Notes: generated by a model not told the origin, from the sequence alone. A stretch of DNA of 64,000 nucleotides from Pilimelia columellifera (GCF_039532605.1 NZ_BAAARY010000006.1:1-64000), one strand, 5' to 3'; numbered from the stretch's first letter, positions 43,323 to 51,859 are shown. Made by a program: numbers and translations.

Positions 43323-44186
43323 CGGCGGGGTCGCGAAGCCGAGCAGGTCCAGCAGCTGCCGGGTGCGCGTCGAGGGTCGTAGCGGCGCCCCGTCCAGGGA
43401 ACGGATCTCGGCGAGCCCACGCACCGACGAGGCCAGCCACGCGCCGTCCAGGTCGGCCAGCGCGGCCGGTCGGATCATGCGTTCGGCGCCGGTGAGCCCG
43501 ATCGTGGGCGCCGCGGCCAGCAGCGCCGCCGCGGTGCAGCCGGGCAGGATGCCGGTGTCGGCTGACGGCACGGTGCACAGCGCGTCGCCGTCGAGCCAGA
43601 CGAGGGACGCGGTCGGGGCCTCCAACGCCCAGCCGTCGGCGGAGACCCACAGCGCGTCGTCGACGCCCTTGTCGGCCGCCCAACGCAGGGACGCCATGTT
43701 CGTCGCGTACGACAGGCTCTTGACCCCGCCGAGCAGCCAGGGGGCGTCGGGTCGGGCGCCGGCGGCCAGGCCGAGGCTTGCGGTGGCCACGGCGACGCCG
43801 TCGCGGCGAGCCCGTAGCTGACCCGGCCCGACGGCTGTGAGCAGGGCGTAGGCGGTCAGTGTGCCGCCGGCCTCGGGGCCACGCGTGCAGACCAGGCGTA
43901 GGGCGCCCTCTCGCTGGGGCGGCCATGCCGCGCACACCTGGCTGGTCAGCTCGGTCAGCTCGTCGGCGTCGGGCAGGGGCAGGTCGATCCGGCGGGCGGA
44001 GGCGCGCATCCGGCCCAGGTGCTCGGTGAGCAGCCAGGGCCGGCCGTCTCGCACATGCATCGTCTCGAAGACGCCGTCTCCGCGCAGCACGCCCAGGTCG
44101 TCGGCGCGCAGCACCGGGGTGTCGGCGGGCACGACGCCCCGGCCGAGCAACGCCAGCACGCGCATCGTGACCGGTTGATCGTTCAC
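43314..44186 (-). CDS. pabC: Aminodeoxychorismate lyase-type class IV aminotransferase
   Basis: 290 residues, a fold type IV PLP enzyme: GDGVFETMHVRDGRPWLLTEHLGRM near the start, the PLP lysine in GVKSLSYATNMASLRWA, ASLVWLDGDALCTVPSADTGILPG for phosphate contacts. The wording fits 4-amino-4-deoxychorismate lyase (folate pathway) better than branched-chain or D-amino acid aminotransferases. Start GTG 44186; ATG 44165 is possible. Divergent from the Fur-type gene, with only 38 bases between start codons. Confidence 0.85.
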   Translation of the reverse strand: MNDQPVTMRVLALLGRGVVPADTPVLRADDLGVLRGDGVFETMHVRDGRPWLLTEHLGRMRASARRIDLPLPDADELTELTSQVCAAWPPQREGALRLVCTRGPEAGGTLTAYALLTAVGPGQLRARRDGVAVATASLGLAAGARPDAPWLLGGVKSLSYATNMASLRWAADKGVDDALWVSADGWALEAPTASLVWLDGDALCTVPSADTGILPGCTAAALLAAAPTIGLTGAERMIRPAALADLDGAWLASSVRGLAEIRSLDGAPLRPSTRTRQLLDLLGFATPPPA

Positions 44187-44212
44187 GCGTAGGAGCTTAT
44201 CGGGCGCCGCCC

Positions 44213-44232
44213 TATAATCGGACAGTGTCCGA
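44213..44232 (+). promoter_or_regulatory. Promoter and palindrome at a leaderless start
   Basis: TATAAT (44213-44218), a perfect -10, lies six bases before the GTG start at 44225, so the transcript probably begins at or next to the start codon. TCGGACA-G-TGTCCGA (44218-44232) is a perfect palindrome centred on the first base of that codon and is a likely operator, perhaps for the regulator itself. Confidence 0.72.
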
Positions 44233-44635
44233 TCTCGCTGACGCCCTACGTACCCGCGGCCTGCGGCTGACCGCGCAGCGCCAGGTGGTGCTGGACGCCG
44301 TCCGTGAGCTGACCCACGCCACGCCCGAGCAGGTCCATGCCCTGGCCCGGGGTCGCGCCGCCGGGGTGAACATCACCACCGTCTACCGGACGCTGGAGCT
44401 GTTGGAGCAGCTCGGCCTGGTCACCCACACCCACCTGTCCCACGGCGCGCCGGCCTACCATGCGACCAGCGAACCGGCGCACGTCCATCTGGTCTGCCGG
44501 GCCTGCGGCGGCATCCAGGAACTGGCGCCGGACCTGTTCACGCCGCTGGCCGGCGCGTTGCTGGCGAACCACGGCTTCGCGGTCGACATCGACCACGTCG
44601 CCTTCTTCGGCGCCTGCGCCGACTGTCGGGAGTAG
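44225..44635 (+). CDS. Fur-family metalloregulator
   Basis: 136 residues. N-terminal winged helix (LRLTAQRQVVLDAVRELTHATPEQVHALA, ITTVYRTLELLEQLGLV), then the metal-binding dimer domain with HVHLVCRACGGIQEL and the C-terminal CADC pair, which make a structural zinc site, plus the conserved His and Glu residues. It could sense Fe, Zn or Mn; the sequence does not settle which. No ribosome site is present, and the -10 placement indicates a leaderless mRNA. ygfZ follows two bases after the stop, so they form an operon. Confidence 0.9.
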   Translation: MSDLADALRTRGLRLTAQRQVVLDAVRELTHATPEQVHALARGRAAGVNITTVYRTLELLEQLGLVTHTHLSHGAPAYHATSEPAHVHLVCRACGGIQELAPDLFTPLAGALLANHGFAVDIDHVAFFGACADCRE

Positions 44636-44637
44636 AA

Positions 44638-45762
44638 ATGATCGAGATTTCTGGCGCGGTGCCGACCGATGTGGTGGAGCCGGACACACTGGACCAGCCG
44701 ACGCCGGAGCAGCGGGCGGCCGGTGTCGGCTCGGTGGCCGCTCACTACGGCGACCCGACGCGCGAGCAGCGGACTCTGGAACGCGCCGTCGGCGTGGTGG
44801 ACCGCTCACACCGCGGGGTGCTCGTCGTCGCCGGCGCGGAGCGGGCATCGTGGCTGCACAGTCTGACGACCCAGCACGTCGCCGATCTGCTCGCCGGCCA
44901 AGGCACGGAACTGCTGGTGTTGTCGCCCAACGGCCACGTCGAGCAGCACGCCATGGTCGCCGCCGACGCTGACCGGATCTGGTTGGACACCGAGCCCGGG
45001 CGGGCCGGCGACCTGCTGGGGTTCCTGGAGAAGATGCGGTTCCTCACCCGGGTCGAGCCGTCCGATGTGACGGCCGACTTCGCCGTCCTGTCCCTGGTCG
45101 GGCCGGAGGTCGACGCCGCCCTGGCGGTGCTGGGCGTGCCAACGCTGGCAGCGGCGGAGGTCGATCCCGCGCCGGGCCCGAAGTTTCCCGCCGGCACGGT
45201 GCGGCCGGGGCCGACCAGTCGGTACGCCGTGGCGGCGCTGCCCGCCGGTGGCTGGGCCCGGCGCGGTCGCCTCGGCGTCGACCTGCTCGTTCCGCGTGCC
45301 GACCTGGCGTCGGTGGTCGACACGTTGGCGGCGGCCGGCGTGCCGGCCTGCGGGCTGTGGGCGTACGAGGCGCTGCGGGTGGCGGCGCGGATCGCCCGGG
45401 TGGGCTTCGAGACCGATCACCGGACGATCGCCGCTGAGGTGGATCTCCTGGGCCCGGCCGTGCATCTCGACAAGGGCTGCTACCGGGGCCAGGAGACGGT
45501 CGCCCGGGTGCACAATATGGGCCGCCCGCCGCGTCGCCTGGCATTGCTGCACCTTGACGGCGTGGTCAGCGACACACCACCGCCGCGGCACGCCGAGGTC
45601 ATTGCCGCGGAGGGTCGGGTCGTCGGGTTCGTCGGCACGGCGGTCCGCCATCACGAGTTGGGCATGATCGCCTTAGCGGTCATCAAGCGCAACGTTCCCG
45701 GCGACGCCCGGCTCACCGTCGCCGGCCAGGCCGCCGCCATCGACCCAGGGGCCGGCGACTAA
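44638..45762 (+). CDS. ygfZ: YgfZ/GcvT-like folate-binding Fe-S assembly protein
   Basis: 374 residues. The tetrahydrofolate-dependent YgfZ/IBA57 fold with the signature DKGCYRGQETVARVHNMGRPPRRLALL (reactive Cys). These proteins help assemble or repair [4Fe-4S] enzymes. Co-transcription with a Fur-type regulator suggests control by metal supply. A TTA leucine codon occurs at 45673-45675. The end overlaps the converging SDR-type gene by four bases. Confidence 0.93.
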   Translation: MIEISGAVPTDVVEPDTLDQPTPEQRAAGVGSVAAHYGDPTREQRTLERAVGVVDRSHRGVLVVAGAERASWLHSLTTQHVADLLAGQGTELLVLSPNGHVEQHAMVAADADRIWLDTEPGRAGDLLGFLEKMRFLTRVEPSDVTADFAVLSLVGPEVDAALAVLGVPTLAAAEVDPAPGPKFPAGTVRPGPTSRYAVAALPAGGWARRGRLGVDLLVPRADLASVVDTLAAAGVPACGLWAYEALRVAARIARVGFETDHRTIAAEVDLLGPAVHLDKGCYRGQETVARVHNMGRPPRRLALLHLDGVVSDTPPPRHAEVIAAEGRVVGFVGTAVRHHELGMIALAVIKRNVPGDARLTVAGQAAAIDPGAGD

Positions 45763-46517
45763 CGCTCACCGTCGGCTTGCTCCGCTGCGGCCCGGACGTG
45801 GTCGGTGTAACTGAGTTCGCCGTGGGCGGGGCCGGGGACCAGGCCGTGACCGTCACGGATGGCGCGTGCCGTCGCGCCGGGGACGCGGATGGTTATGGAT
45901 CGTTGTCGCGGCCGGTGGGCCGCGCCCCATAGCGCCGACGCCTCACTCCAGGTGATCTGCTGCGGGCCGCCGAGGTCGGGCTGCCGGCCGGCCGGCAGTT
46001 GCGCCACCAGGGCGGTGATGCGTTGGGCGACGTCCCGCGCGGCGATCGGCTGTACCGGCAGCGCGGGCGCCAGGCGTAGGGGCAGTCGTCGCTGGGCGTG
46101 GAAGAAGGCGTCGAGGAGCTCGTGGAACTGGGTGGCCCGCAGCACGGTGGCCGGGGTCCGGGAGTTGAGGACGATCTGCTCGGCGGCGAGCTTGTGGCGG
46201 TAGTAGGCCAGCGGTATCCGGTCGACGCCCACGATCGAGAGCAGCACCAGGTGGGACGTTTGGGAGCGTTCGGTGGCGGCGGTGAGCGTCCGCGTCATCG
46301 TCGTGTCGGCCGAGCCGTTGCTGGTGGCCAGGTGGACGACCGTCTCGACGCCGCGCAGCGCCTCGTCGAGGCCCCTGCCGGTGCGTAGGTCGACGGTATG
46401 GTCGCCGGCGCCGTCGCGCCGGCTCATCGTCCGGACGTCGTGCCCGGCCAGGGTGAGCATCGGGACGAGCATCCGACCGAGCCGCCCCGACGATCCGGTG
46501 ACCGCGATGGCGCTCAC
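45759..46517 (-). CDS. NAD(P)-binding atypical SDR (NmrA-like)
   Basis: 252 residues. Rossmann motif VTGSSGRLGRMLVPML, then VDLRTGRGLDEALRGVETVVHLAT, LLSIVGVDRIPLAYYRHKLAAEQIV (Tyr-x3-Lys-like YYRHK) and LRATQFHELLDAFF. This is the NmrA/atypical SDR pattern, often quinone or NADPH-sensing oxidoreductases. GTG 46517 overlaps the SRPBCC stop by four bases. It belongs to the TetR-controlled divergent unit. Confidence 0.87.
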   Translation of the reverse strand: MSAIAVTGSSGRLGRMLVPMLTLAGHDVRTMSRRDGAGDHTVDLRTGRGLDEALRGVETVVHLATSNGSADTTMTRTLTAATERSQTSHLVLLSIVGVDRIPLAYYRHKLAAEQIVLNSRTPATVLRATQFHELLDAFFHAQRRLPLRLAPALPVQPIAARDVAQRITALVAQLPAGRQPDLGGPQQITWSEASALWGAAHRPRQRSITIRVPGATARAIRDGHGLVPGPAHGELSYTDHVRAAAEQADGER

Positions 46518-47002
46518 CGCGTCGGCCTCAACCACCACCGCAGGAGGCGGACCCAGGGGGACCAGCGGGCGGGACGGTGGGCGAGCGTCCCGGTGGCGGC
46601 GAGTTCGGCGTTGTCGAGGAGATCCTGGACGAGGGCCTCGTGGAGCCACCGGACGGCCAGCGGCCACCGCCACCGCATCGGGCCTGTGGTCCGGGCCTCG
46701 ATGGTGTGGACCAGCGTCGGGCGCCCGTTCTCGCCGGTGGTCACTGTCAGCTCGTGCCATCCGTCCAGGCCGGTTTCCTGGTTGAACGCGAAGGCGAGCC
46801 GACGACCGGGTTCGTAGGCGGTGACGGTGTAGCGGATCGTGCTGTGGCCACCGGACGAGCCGGGCGTCGGCCCGTTGTCGAGGCGGAGGTCCGGCCAGGC
46901 GGGACGTGGCCAGACGGACCGGCCGGGGTCGGTGATTTCGTCGATCACCTGACCCAGCCGTTCGGGTGGCGCGGGGATGACCCGGCGCTGCACGTTCTTC
47001 AC
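46514..47002 (-). CDS. SRPBCC (START/polyketide cyclase-fold) protein
   Basis: 162 residues. The helix-grip fold is suggested by RRVIPAPPERLGQVIDEITDPGRSVWPRPAW at the start, a run of strands in the middle and a long C-terminal helix (RWLHEALVQDLLDNAELAATG). It binds hydrophobic ligands in its cavity; the ligand is unknown. GTG 47002 follows a GGGGAGGGA ribosome site. It is the first gene of the minus-strand unit, its start lying 41 bases from the palindromic operator. Confidence 0.83.
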   Translation of the reverse strand: MKNVQRRVIPAPPERLGQVIDEITDPGRSVWPRPAWPDLRLDNGPTPGSSGGHSTIRYTVTAYEPGRRLAFAFNQETGLDGWHELTVTTGENGRPTLVHTIEARTTGPMRWRWPLAVRWLHEALVQDLLDNAELAATGTLAHRPARWSPWVRLLRWWLRPTR

Positions 47003-47043
47003 AGTTGTTCCCTCCCCAGCCTGCCGGCAGGACATCGGCCTTG

Positions 47044-47082
47044 CCCATGTTCCATAACATGATTTATGTTATGGAACATGGG
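47044..47082. promoter_or_regulatory. Perfect 17-bp inverted repeat, TetR operator
   Basis: CCCATGTTCCATAACAT (47044-47060) and ATGTTATGGAACATGGG (47066-47082) are exact inverse copies around GATTT. The site is AT-rich in a GC-rich genome, lies between two divergent units and reaches to within a few bases of the TetR start codon. It is almost surely the operator of the adjacent regulator for both directions. Confidence 0.9.
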
Positions 47083-47086
47083 GCGG

Positions 47087-47638
47087 ATGACGCAAGAGGA
47101 CTGGTTCCGCATCGCCTGTGAAGGGCTGATCCTGGAGGGTGAGGCGGGGCTGACCCTGCACGCCCTCACCACCAGGGCAGGTGTCACACACGGCTCCTTC
47201 TACCACCACTTCAAAGGCCAGGCAGGCTTCGTCACAGCGTTCCTGGAACACCTGGAACGTCGCGCCTTCATCGACGTCCCGGCGGCCGAGGACCACGACC
47301 TCGCCACCCCTGTGGGGGCACAGGAGGCGTTGCGTCGTCTCGTCGAGATCATCGCCGCCGAGGACCTGCATCTTGAGGCCGCCGTACGCAGGTGGGCGCA
47401 GAGCAACCCGACCGTCGCCGTGGTGGTGAACGAGATCGACGCGCGCCGGGCCGAGCTGCTGTGCCGGCTGTTCCTCGCCGCGACCGGCGACGTGGCCAGA
47501 GCTGCATACCTGGCCCGCCTCAACGGCGCCCTTTACCTCGGGGCGGTGCACTCCCGACCGCCGATCCAGGGCGCCGAGTACGCCAGGATGGCCACCGACC
47601 TTGCACGGCTCCTCGCCGAGGAAGGGCAGGTTTCGTGA
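47087..47638 (+). CDS. TetR-family transcriptional regulator
   Basis: 183 residues. N-terminal TetR helix-turn-helix (GLTLHALTTRAGVTHGSFYHHFKGQAGFVTAFLEHL) and a variable helical ligand domain. ATG 47087 gives the usual short N-terminus; ATGs at 47066 and 47078 lie inside the palindrome and would also work. It should repress its own unit (with the FAD enzyme, overlapping four bases) and the divergent SRPBCC-SDR pair. The ligand is unknown, perhaps the substrate of these redox enzymes. Confidence 0.9.
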   Translation: MTQEDWFRIACEGLILEGEAGLTLHALTTRAGVTHGSFYHHFKGQAGFVTAFLEHLERRAFIDVPAAEDHDLATPVGAQEALRRLVEIIAAEDLHLEAAVRRWAQSNPTVAVVVNEIDARRAELLCRLFLAATGDVARAAYLARLNGALYLGAVHSRPPIQGAEYARMATDLARLLAEEGQVS

Positions 47639-48924
47639 GAATCATGGTGATCGGCGCCGGGATCGCCGGCCTGGCCGCGGCCTGGACCCTGCGGTCGCAG
47701 CAGGTCAGCGTCCTGGAAGCTGGCGATAGCGTCGGCGGCCGGATGCGCTCCGAACTGATCAACGGCTACCCGATGGAGACGGGCGCCCAGTTCCTCGGCT
47801 CCGGGTATACGGTCGTGCCGCGGCTGGCCGCAGCGGTGGGCCTGGCCACCTCGCCCATCCGGGCGGGCGCGGCTGTATTCCAGGGCGGCGCCATGCGGCG
47901 GTTCCGCTCCGATCGTCCACTGAGCCAGTTCACCGGCGGCCTGCTGCCCTGGCCGGCGGCGCCCCGAGCCGCCGCCGGGCTGATCAAGGCGGCAGCGGCA
48001 GGCCGCGGCCGGGCGACGAGCGACCTGACCTGCTGGACCGACCTCGACACCGAGCCCGCCCGCGAGTGGGCCGAGCGGGTGCTGGGCCCCGACGTCACCG
48101 ACCGGGTCCTGATCCCCACCGTCAGCGGCTTCTACTTCCAGTCCCTCGACCAGTCCAGCGCCGCGCTCCCGGCGGCGGTGTGCGCGTTCGCCGCCCGGCC
48201 CGGACCGGCGTTGACCATCCGCGGCGGACTGGGGAGGCTGACCCGGTCGCTGGCCGCCGAGGTCGACGTCCGGATCAACACGACCGTGACGTCCGTGCGG
48301 CGCGACGGCGCCCGCGCCGTCGTCACCACGACCGACGGCGAGGAGGTGGCCGACCGGGTCATCCTCGCCGTGCCGGCATCGGCTGCCCGGGCGATCCTGC
48401 ACGACCCGACCGACCTGCAACGGCGCCTGACGGCGACGCCCTACAGCCGTGGGCTGCTGGTAGGTGTTCCGCTCAGCGCGGCGCTGCGGCCACACCAACT
48501 CGCCGGCGCGTACGGGATCCTGGTCCATCCGGGTGAGGAGAACCCGGTCGCCGCGGTCGCGGTGGCCAGTCGCGCCCATCCCGCAGCCGCCGACCGGGAT
48601 CTCCTCACGGTCATGCTCAACCAACACGCCGCCGACGCGCTGCGTGCCGCCGACGATGCGACCGTCGTCAAGGCCGCCCTCGCGGGGCTGCGTCGCCTCG
48701 ACCCGACCGTCGAGCCGCTGCTGCCGCCCGACACCGACACCGCACGGGTAGTTCGCCACCAGGAGGCCATGCCGACCGTCCCGACCGGCCACGCCGCCGC
48801 GGTCGTCGCCTACCGAGACCGCCCGCGAGCCGACCCGATCGCCCTCGCGGGCGACTACCTCGGCTTCCCGTGGACGGATTCAGCGGCTGCCACCGGTGTG
48901 TGGGCAGGGCGGCGACTCCGCTGA
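47635..48924 (+). CDS. FAD-dependent amine-oxidase/protoporphyrinogen-oxidase-like protein
   Basis: 429 residues. FAD motif MVIGAGIAGLAAAWTLRSQQVSVLEAGDSVGGRMRS (about 3-38), then YPMETGAQFLGSGY, a substrate domain and the flavin C-terminal motif near ALAGDYLGFPWTDSAAATGVWAG. The layout is that of the amine oxidase/phytoene desaturase/HemG superfamily; the substrate cannot be told. GTG 47635 overlaps the tetR stop. Together with SRPBCC and SDR proteins under one operator, it suggests modification of a small hydrophobic compound. Confidence 0.86.
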   Translation: MRIMVIGAGIAGLAAAWTLRSQQVSVLEAGDSVGGRMRSELINGYPMETGAQFLGSGYTVVPRLAAAVGLATSPIRAGAAVFQGGAMRRFRSDRPLSQFTGGLLPWPAAPRAAAGLIKAAAAGRGRATSDLTCWTDLDTEPAREWAERVLGPDVTDRVLIPTVSGFYFQSLDQSSAALPAAVCAFAARPGPALTIRGGLGRLTRSLAAEVDVRINTTVTSVRRDGARAVVTTTDGEEVADRVILAVPASAARAILHDPTDLQRRLTATPYSRGLLVGVPLSAALRPHQLAGAYGILVHPGEENPVAAVAVASRAHPAAADRDLLTVMLNQHAADALRAADDATVVKAALAGLRRLDPTVEPLLPPDTDTARVVRHQEAMPTVPTGHAAAVVAYRDRPRADPIALAGDYLGFPWTDSAAATGVWAGRRLR

Positions 48925-49035
48925 CCCGGTGGGTGGCGGTCCGAGCGCGCCGCCACGACGGCATCGGCAAGCGCGGCTCCCTCGCGGCACGGGCCTCACC
49001 ATGTCCTCACCGCGTGACATGCGAGGATTCCGGGC

Positions 49036-49881
49036 ATGAGCGGAACGTTGATCACCGTGGCGCCGACCGGCGCCGAGTCGGCCAAGGCGGACGTTCCGGC
49101 CCTGCCGGTCACCCTTGAGGAGCTGGTGGCCACCGGCCGCGAGTGCCAGGCCCTGGGCGCCAGCGTGATCCATGTGCATGTCCGGGACGAGCGGGCGCTG
49201 CCCACCCTGGACCAGGGCCGGTTGCGGGAGACGGTGGCCGCGCTGCGCTCGGAGACCGGTCTCATCGTCCAGCTATCCAGCGGCGGGGCGGTGACGGACC
49301 CGGAGGAGGCCCGGCTCGCCGTGGTCGGGGCCGGCCCGGACATGGCCTCGTGCACGATGGGGACGGTGAACTTCGGCGACGACGTCTTCATGAACCGGTG
49401 GGAGTTCATCGTCGCGTTGCACGCCCGGATGCAGGACGCGGGCGTCGTCCCGGAGTATGAGATCTTCGACCTAGGGCAGCTCGCAACGCTGGCCCGGCTG
49501 CTGGACCGGCACGGTCTGCCGTTCGGGGGCCGGGTCCATGTGGACTTCGTCATGGGCGTGCCCGGCGGGATGCCCGGAACGACGGAGGCGCTGGTGGCGT
49601 GCAAGTCGGCGCTGCGTGATCTGCCGGTCGGGGCGACGTTCTCGGCCACCGGCGTCGGCCGATCGACCCTGCCGGTCCTGCTGGCGTCGTTGTCGGCCGG
49701 TGGGCATCTGCGGGTGGGCATGGAGGACACCACCTCGTACGCGCGCGGGCGCAAGGTCGAGTCGAACATGCAGTTGGTGGCCCGGGCGGTCGGATTCGCC
49801 CGGCTGGCCGAACGCCCGCCGCTGAGCCCCGCCGACGCCCGGGTTCTGCTCGGTGTGCCGCCGCATGGTTCGTCGGCCTGA
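49036..49881 (+). CDS. 3-keto-5-aminohexanoate cleavage enzyme family (BKACE)
   Basis: 281 residues, a TIM barrel with the family zinc and substrate residues: LITVAPTGAESAK, GASVIHVHVRDE (two His ligands), VQLSSGG, GPDMASCTMGTVNFG, a late VGMEDTTSYARGRKVESNMQLV with the conserved acid and Asn. BKACE enzymes condense beta-keto acids with acetyl-CoA, giving a CoA ester and acetoacetate; the founder acts in lysine fermentation but substrates vary widely. No lysine-fermentation genes are near. Confidence 0.92.
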   Translation: MSGTLITVAPTGAESAKADVPALPVTLEELVATGRECQALGASVIHVHVRDERALPTLDQGRLRETVAALRSETGLIVQLSSGGAVTDPEEARLAVVGAGPDMASCTMGTVNFGDDVFMNRWEFIVALHARMQDAGVVPEYEIFDLGQLATLARLLDRHGLPFGGRVHVDFVMGVPGGMPGTTEALVACKSALRDLPVGATFSATGVGRSTLPVLLASLSAGGHLRVGMEDTTSYARGRKVESNMQLVARAVGFARLAERPPLSPADARVLLGVPPHGSSA

Positions 49882-49909
49882 TCAGCGCCCGGGTAGGTAC
49901 GGTCGAAAA

Positions 49910-50869
49910 ATGGCAAAAGCGTATGAAGGCGGCGTTCCGCTTGTTGAGGTGGTCCGCTCCGGATTCACCGAGAGCGTCCACCGCGGATCGGTCGTCGTCA
50001 TCGACGCCAGCGGGGATATCCTCGCCGCGGCCGGGGACGTCCACGGCCCGATGTTCCCCCGCTCCACCAACAAGCCCATTCAGACCATCGGCATGCTCCG
50101 GTCCGGGCTGCGCCTGGCCGACCCGGCCGACCTCGCCCTCGTCAGCGCGAGCCACAGCGGCGAAGACTTCCACATCGCCCGGGTCCGCGCCCTGTTGCGC
50201 AGCGTCGGGCTCGACGAGACCTTCCTGCGCTGCCCGCCCGACCTTCCGCTCGGCGAAGCCGCCAAGGCCGCGCTCTACGCCGCCGGCGGCGGCCGCGCCC
50301 GGGTGCTCATGAACTGCTCCGGCAAGCACGCCGGCATGTTGCTGACCTGCCGCGAGGCCGGCTGGCCGCTGGAGGAGTACTACGACCCGGAGCATCCCCT
50401 CCAGGAACGCATCCTGCTCGCCTTCGAGGAGTTCACCGGGCAGTCGCCGGTCGCCACCGGCGTCGACGGATGCGGCGCCCCGGTGCTCGCCGCGCCCCTG
50501 ACGGCGCTCGCCGGCGCCTACCTGCGGATCGTCAGCGGCGAGCCCGGCTCGGTCGAGCGGCGGGTCGCCGACGCGATGCGCGCCTACCCGGAACTGGTCG
50601 CCGGCACCGGCGCCGAGGACACCGTCCTCATGTCCCGGGTTCCGGGCCTGTTGTGCAAGAGCGGGGCCGAGGCGGTGATGGCGGCCGCTGTCCCCGGGGT
50701 CGGCGCCGTCGCGGTGAAGATCGATGACGGCGGCATGCGCGCCCGGACGCCGGTGCTCGTCGCGGGCCTCCGTCGCCTCGGCCTGGACGCGCCGGTGCTC
50801 GCCGAGCGCGCCCAGACCGCGCTCCTCGGCGGGGCCGCGCCCGTCGGCGCGATCCGCACGATCTGGTAG
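49910..50869 (+). CDS. L-asparaginase II (R. etli type)
   Basis: 319 residues. The family is marked by VEVVRSGFTESVHRGSVVVID, MFPRSTNKPIQTIGMLRSG (Ser-x-x-Lys with catalytic Ser/Lys), SASHSGEDFH, MNCSGKHAGML and VDGCGAPVLAAPL. These zinc-containing asparaginases are unrelated to the E. coli type and share a beta-lactamase-like active site. The enzyme should hydrolyse asparagine to aspartate and ammonia in the cytoplasm. It starts 28 bases after the BKACE stop and may be co-transcribed. Confidence 0.92.
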   Translation: MAKAYEGGVPLVEVVRSGFTESVHRGSVVVIDASGDILAAAGDVHGPMFPRSTNKPIQTIGMLRSGLRLADPADLALVSASHSGEDFHIARVRALLRSVGLDETFLRCPPDLPLGEAAKAALYAAGGGRARVLMNCSGKHAGMLLTCREAGWPLEEYYDPEHPLQERILLAFEEFTGQSPVATGVDGCGAPVLAAPLTALAGAYLRIVSGEPGSVERRVADAMRAYPELVAGTGAEDTVLMSRVPGLLCKSGAEAVMAAAVPGVGAVAVKIDDGGMRARTPVLVAGLRRLGLDAPVLAERAQTALLGGAAPVGAIRTIW

Positions 50870-50935
50870 GCGGATCGGCGCGGGTCCCATGCGGACGTGG
50901 CCCGTCATGTGACGTGACCTGCGTTGCTTGCTTTT

Positions 50936-50975
50936 GTTAGCGAAGTGCTAGCAGGAGCTAGCGGGGCGCGGTAGC
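50936..50975. promoter_or_regulatory. Four G-[CTG]TAGC repeats in the XRE promoter
   Basis: GTTAGC (50936), GCTAGC (50947), GCTAGC (50957) and GGTAGC (50970) recur at 10-13 base intervals just before the XRE start at 50985. Near-helical spacing and the palindromic GCTAGC cores suggest cooperative binding sites, probably for the XRE regulator itself. Confidence 0.55.
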
Positions 50976-50984
50976 GTCAGGGAC

Positions 50985-51413
50985 GTGTCCACCGAGAACG
51001 ACTCCCCGCGCGATGTCGGCGACTTCATCCGGGACCTGCGCCACAACGCGCGCATCTCGCTCCGCCAACTGGCCCAGCAGGCCGGCGTGAGCAACCCCTA
51101 CCTCAGCCAGATCGAGCGTGGGCTCCGTAAACCCAGCGCCGAGGTGCTCCAGCAGCTGGCGGCCGCGCTCCGGGTGTCGACTCCGCTCATGTACCTGCGG
51201 GCCGGTCTGCTCGACGGCCGGGACCACCCCGGTGTCCTCGCCGCCATTGCCACCGACCCGGACCTCACCGCCGCGCAGAAGCAGTCCCTGAGCCAGATCT
51301 ACGAGACCTTCCGCCGGGAGAGCAACCGCCCGGACGCCACCGATCTGGATGCCACCGCGCCAGATCCCGACCCACGCCCGTCCGACCGTCCTGAACCTGA
51401 GGAGAAAAGATGA
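50985..51413 (+). CDS. XRE-family transcriptional regulator
   Basis: 142 residues. Cro/CI helix-turn-helix at about 13-70: IRDLRHNARISLRQLAQQAGVSNPYLSQIERGLRKPSAEVLQQLAAALRV, then a dimer region (MYLRAGLLDGRDHPGVLAAI) and an acidic tail. It is the counterpart of Rv0474, which precedes hbhA in mycobacteria. The stop overlaps the next gene (ATGA), so the two are coupled. Confidence 0.9.
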   Translation: MSTENDSPRDVGDFIRDLRHNARISLRQLAQQAGVSNPYLSQIERGLRKPSAEVLQQLAAALRVSTPLMYLRAGLLDGRDHPGVLAAIATDPDLTAAQKQSLSQIYETFRRESNRPDATDLDATAPDPDPRPSDRPEPEEKR

Positions 51414-51859
51414 ACACCGAACACAAGCGCCGCGTCCCGAACCCGCTGTACGCCGCCGCCGGCGCCGGCGACCTCGCCTATCAGCAGTTGCGCCGCCACG
51501 TGCCGACCATTGTCGCCGAGCTGCGCGAATCCGCCACCGCGCTGCGCGAGCGCGCCACCAACGGCGAGCTCGAGGCCGTGCGCGCGGACGTCCGCACCGT
51601 GCTGAGCCACGCCCGCGAGCGGGCCAACGCCGTGTACCGGGAACTGGTCGAGCGCGGCGAGCAGGTCGTCGGGCATGCGTCTGCGCCCAGGTCCGGTTCC
51701 CCGAAGCCGGCGAAGGCGAAGCCCCGGGCCCCGAAGCCGGCCCAGGCGAAGGCCCAGTCGTCGAAGCCCGGGCCGAAGAAGTCCGGGCCGAAGAAGTCCG
51801 TCCAGCGCGCGTCCGGGCGCGGCCACTCACCCGCAGCGCCCGCGGAGCCGGCAGCATAA
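51410..51859 (+). CDS. HbhA-like helical protein with Lys/Pro/Ala-rich tail
   Basis: 149 residues. Helical N-terminal part (LYAAAGAGDLAYQQLRRHVPTIVAELRESATALRER, VRTVLSHARERANAVYRELVERGEQVV) like the coiled coil of mycobacterial heparin-binding haemagglutinin, followed from about residue 95 by a low-complexity basic tail with KPAKAKPRAPKPA and repeated KKSGPKKS units. In mycobacteria this tail binds sulfated sugars. The mycobacterial protein is about 50 residues longer in the coil. In a non-pathogen, cell-envelope or lipid-inclusion attachment is more likely than adhesion. Confidence 0.78.
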   Translation: MNTEHKRRVPNPLYAAAGAGDLAYQQLRRHVPTIVAELRESATALRERATNGELEAVRADVRTVLSHARERANAVYRELVERGEQVVGHASAPRSGSPKPAKAKPRAPKPAQAKAQSSKPGPKKSGPKKSVQRASGRGHSPAAPAEPAA

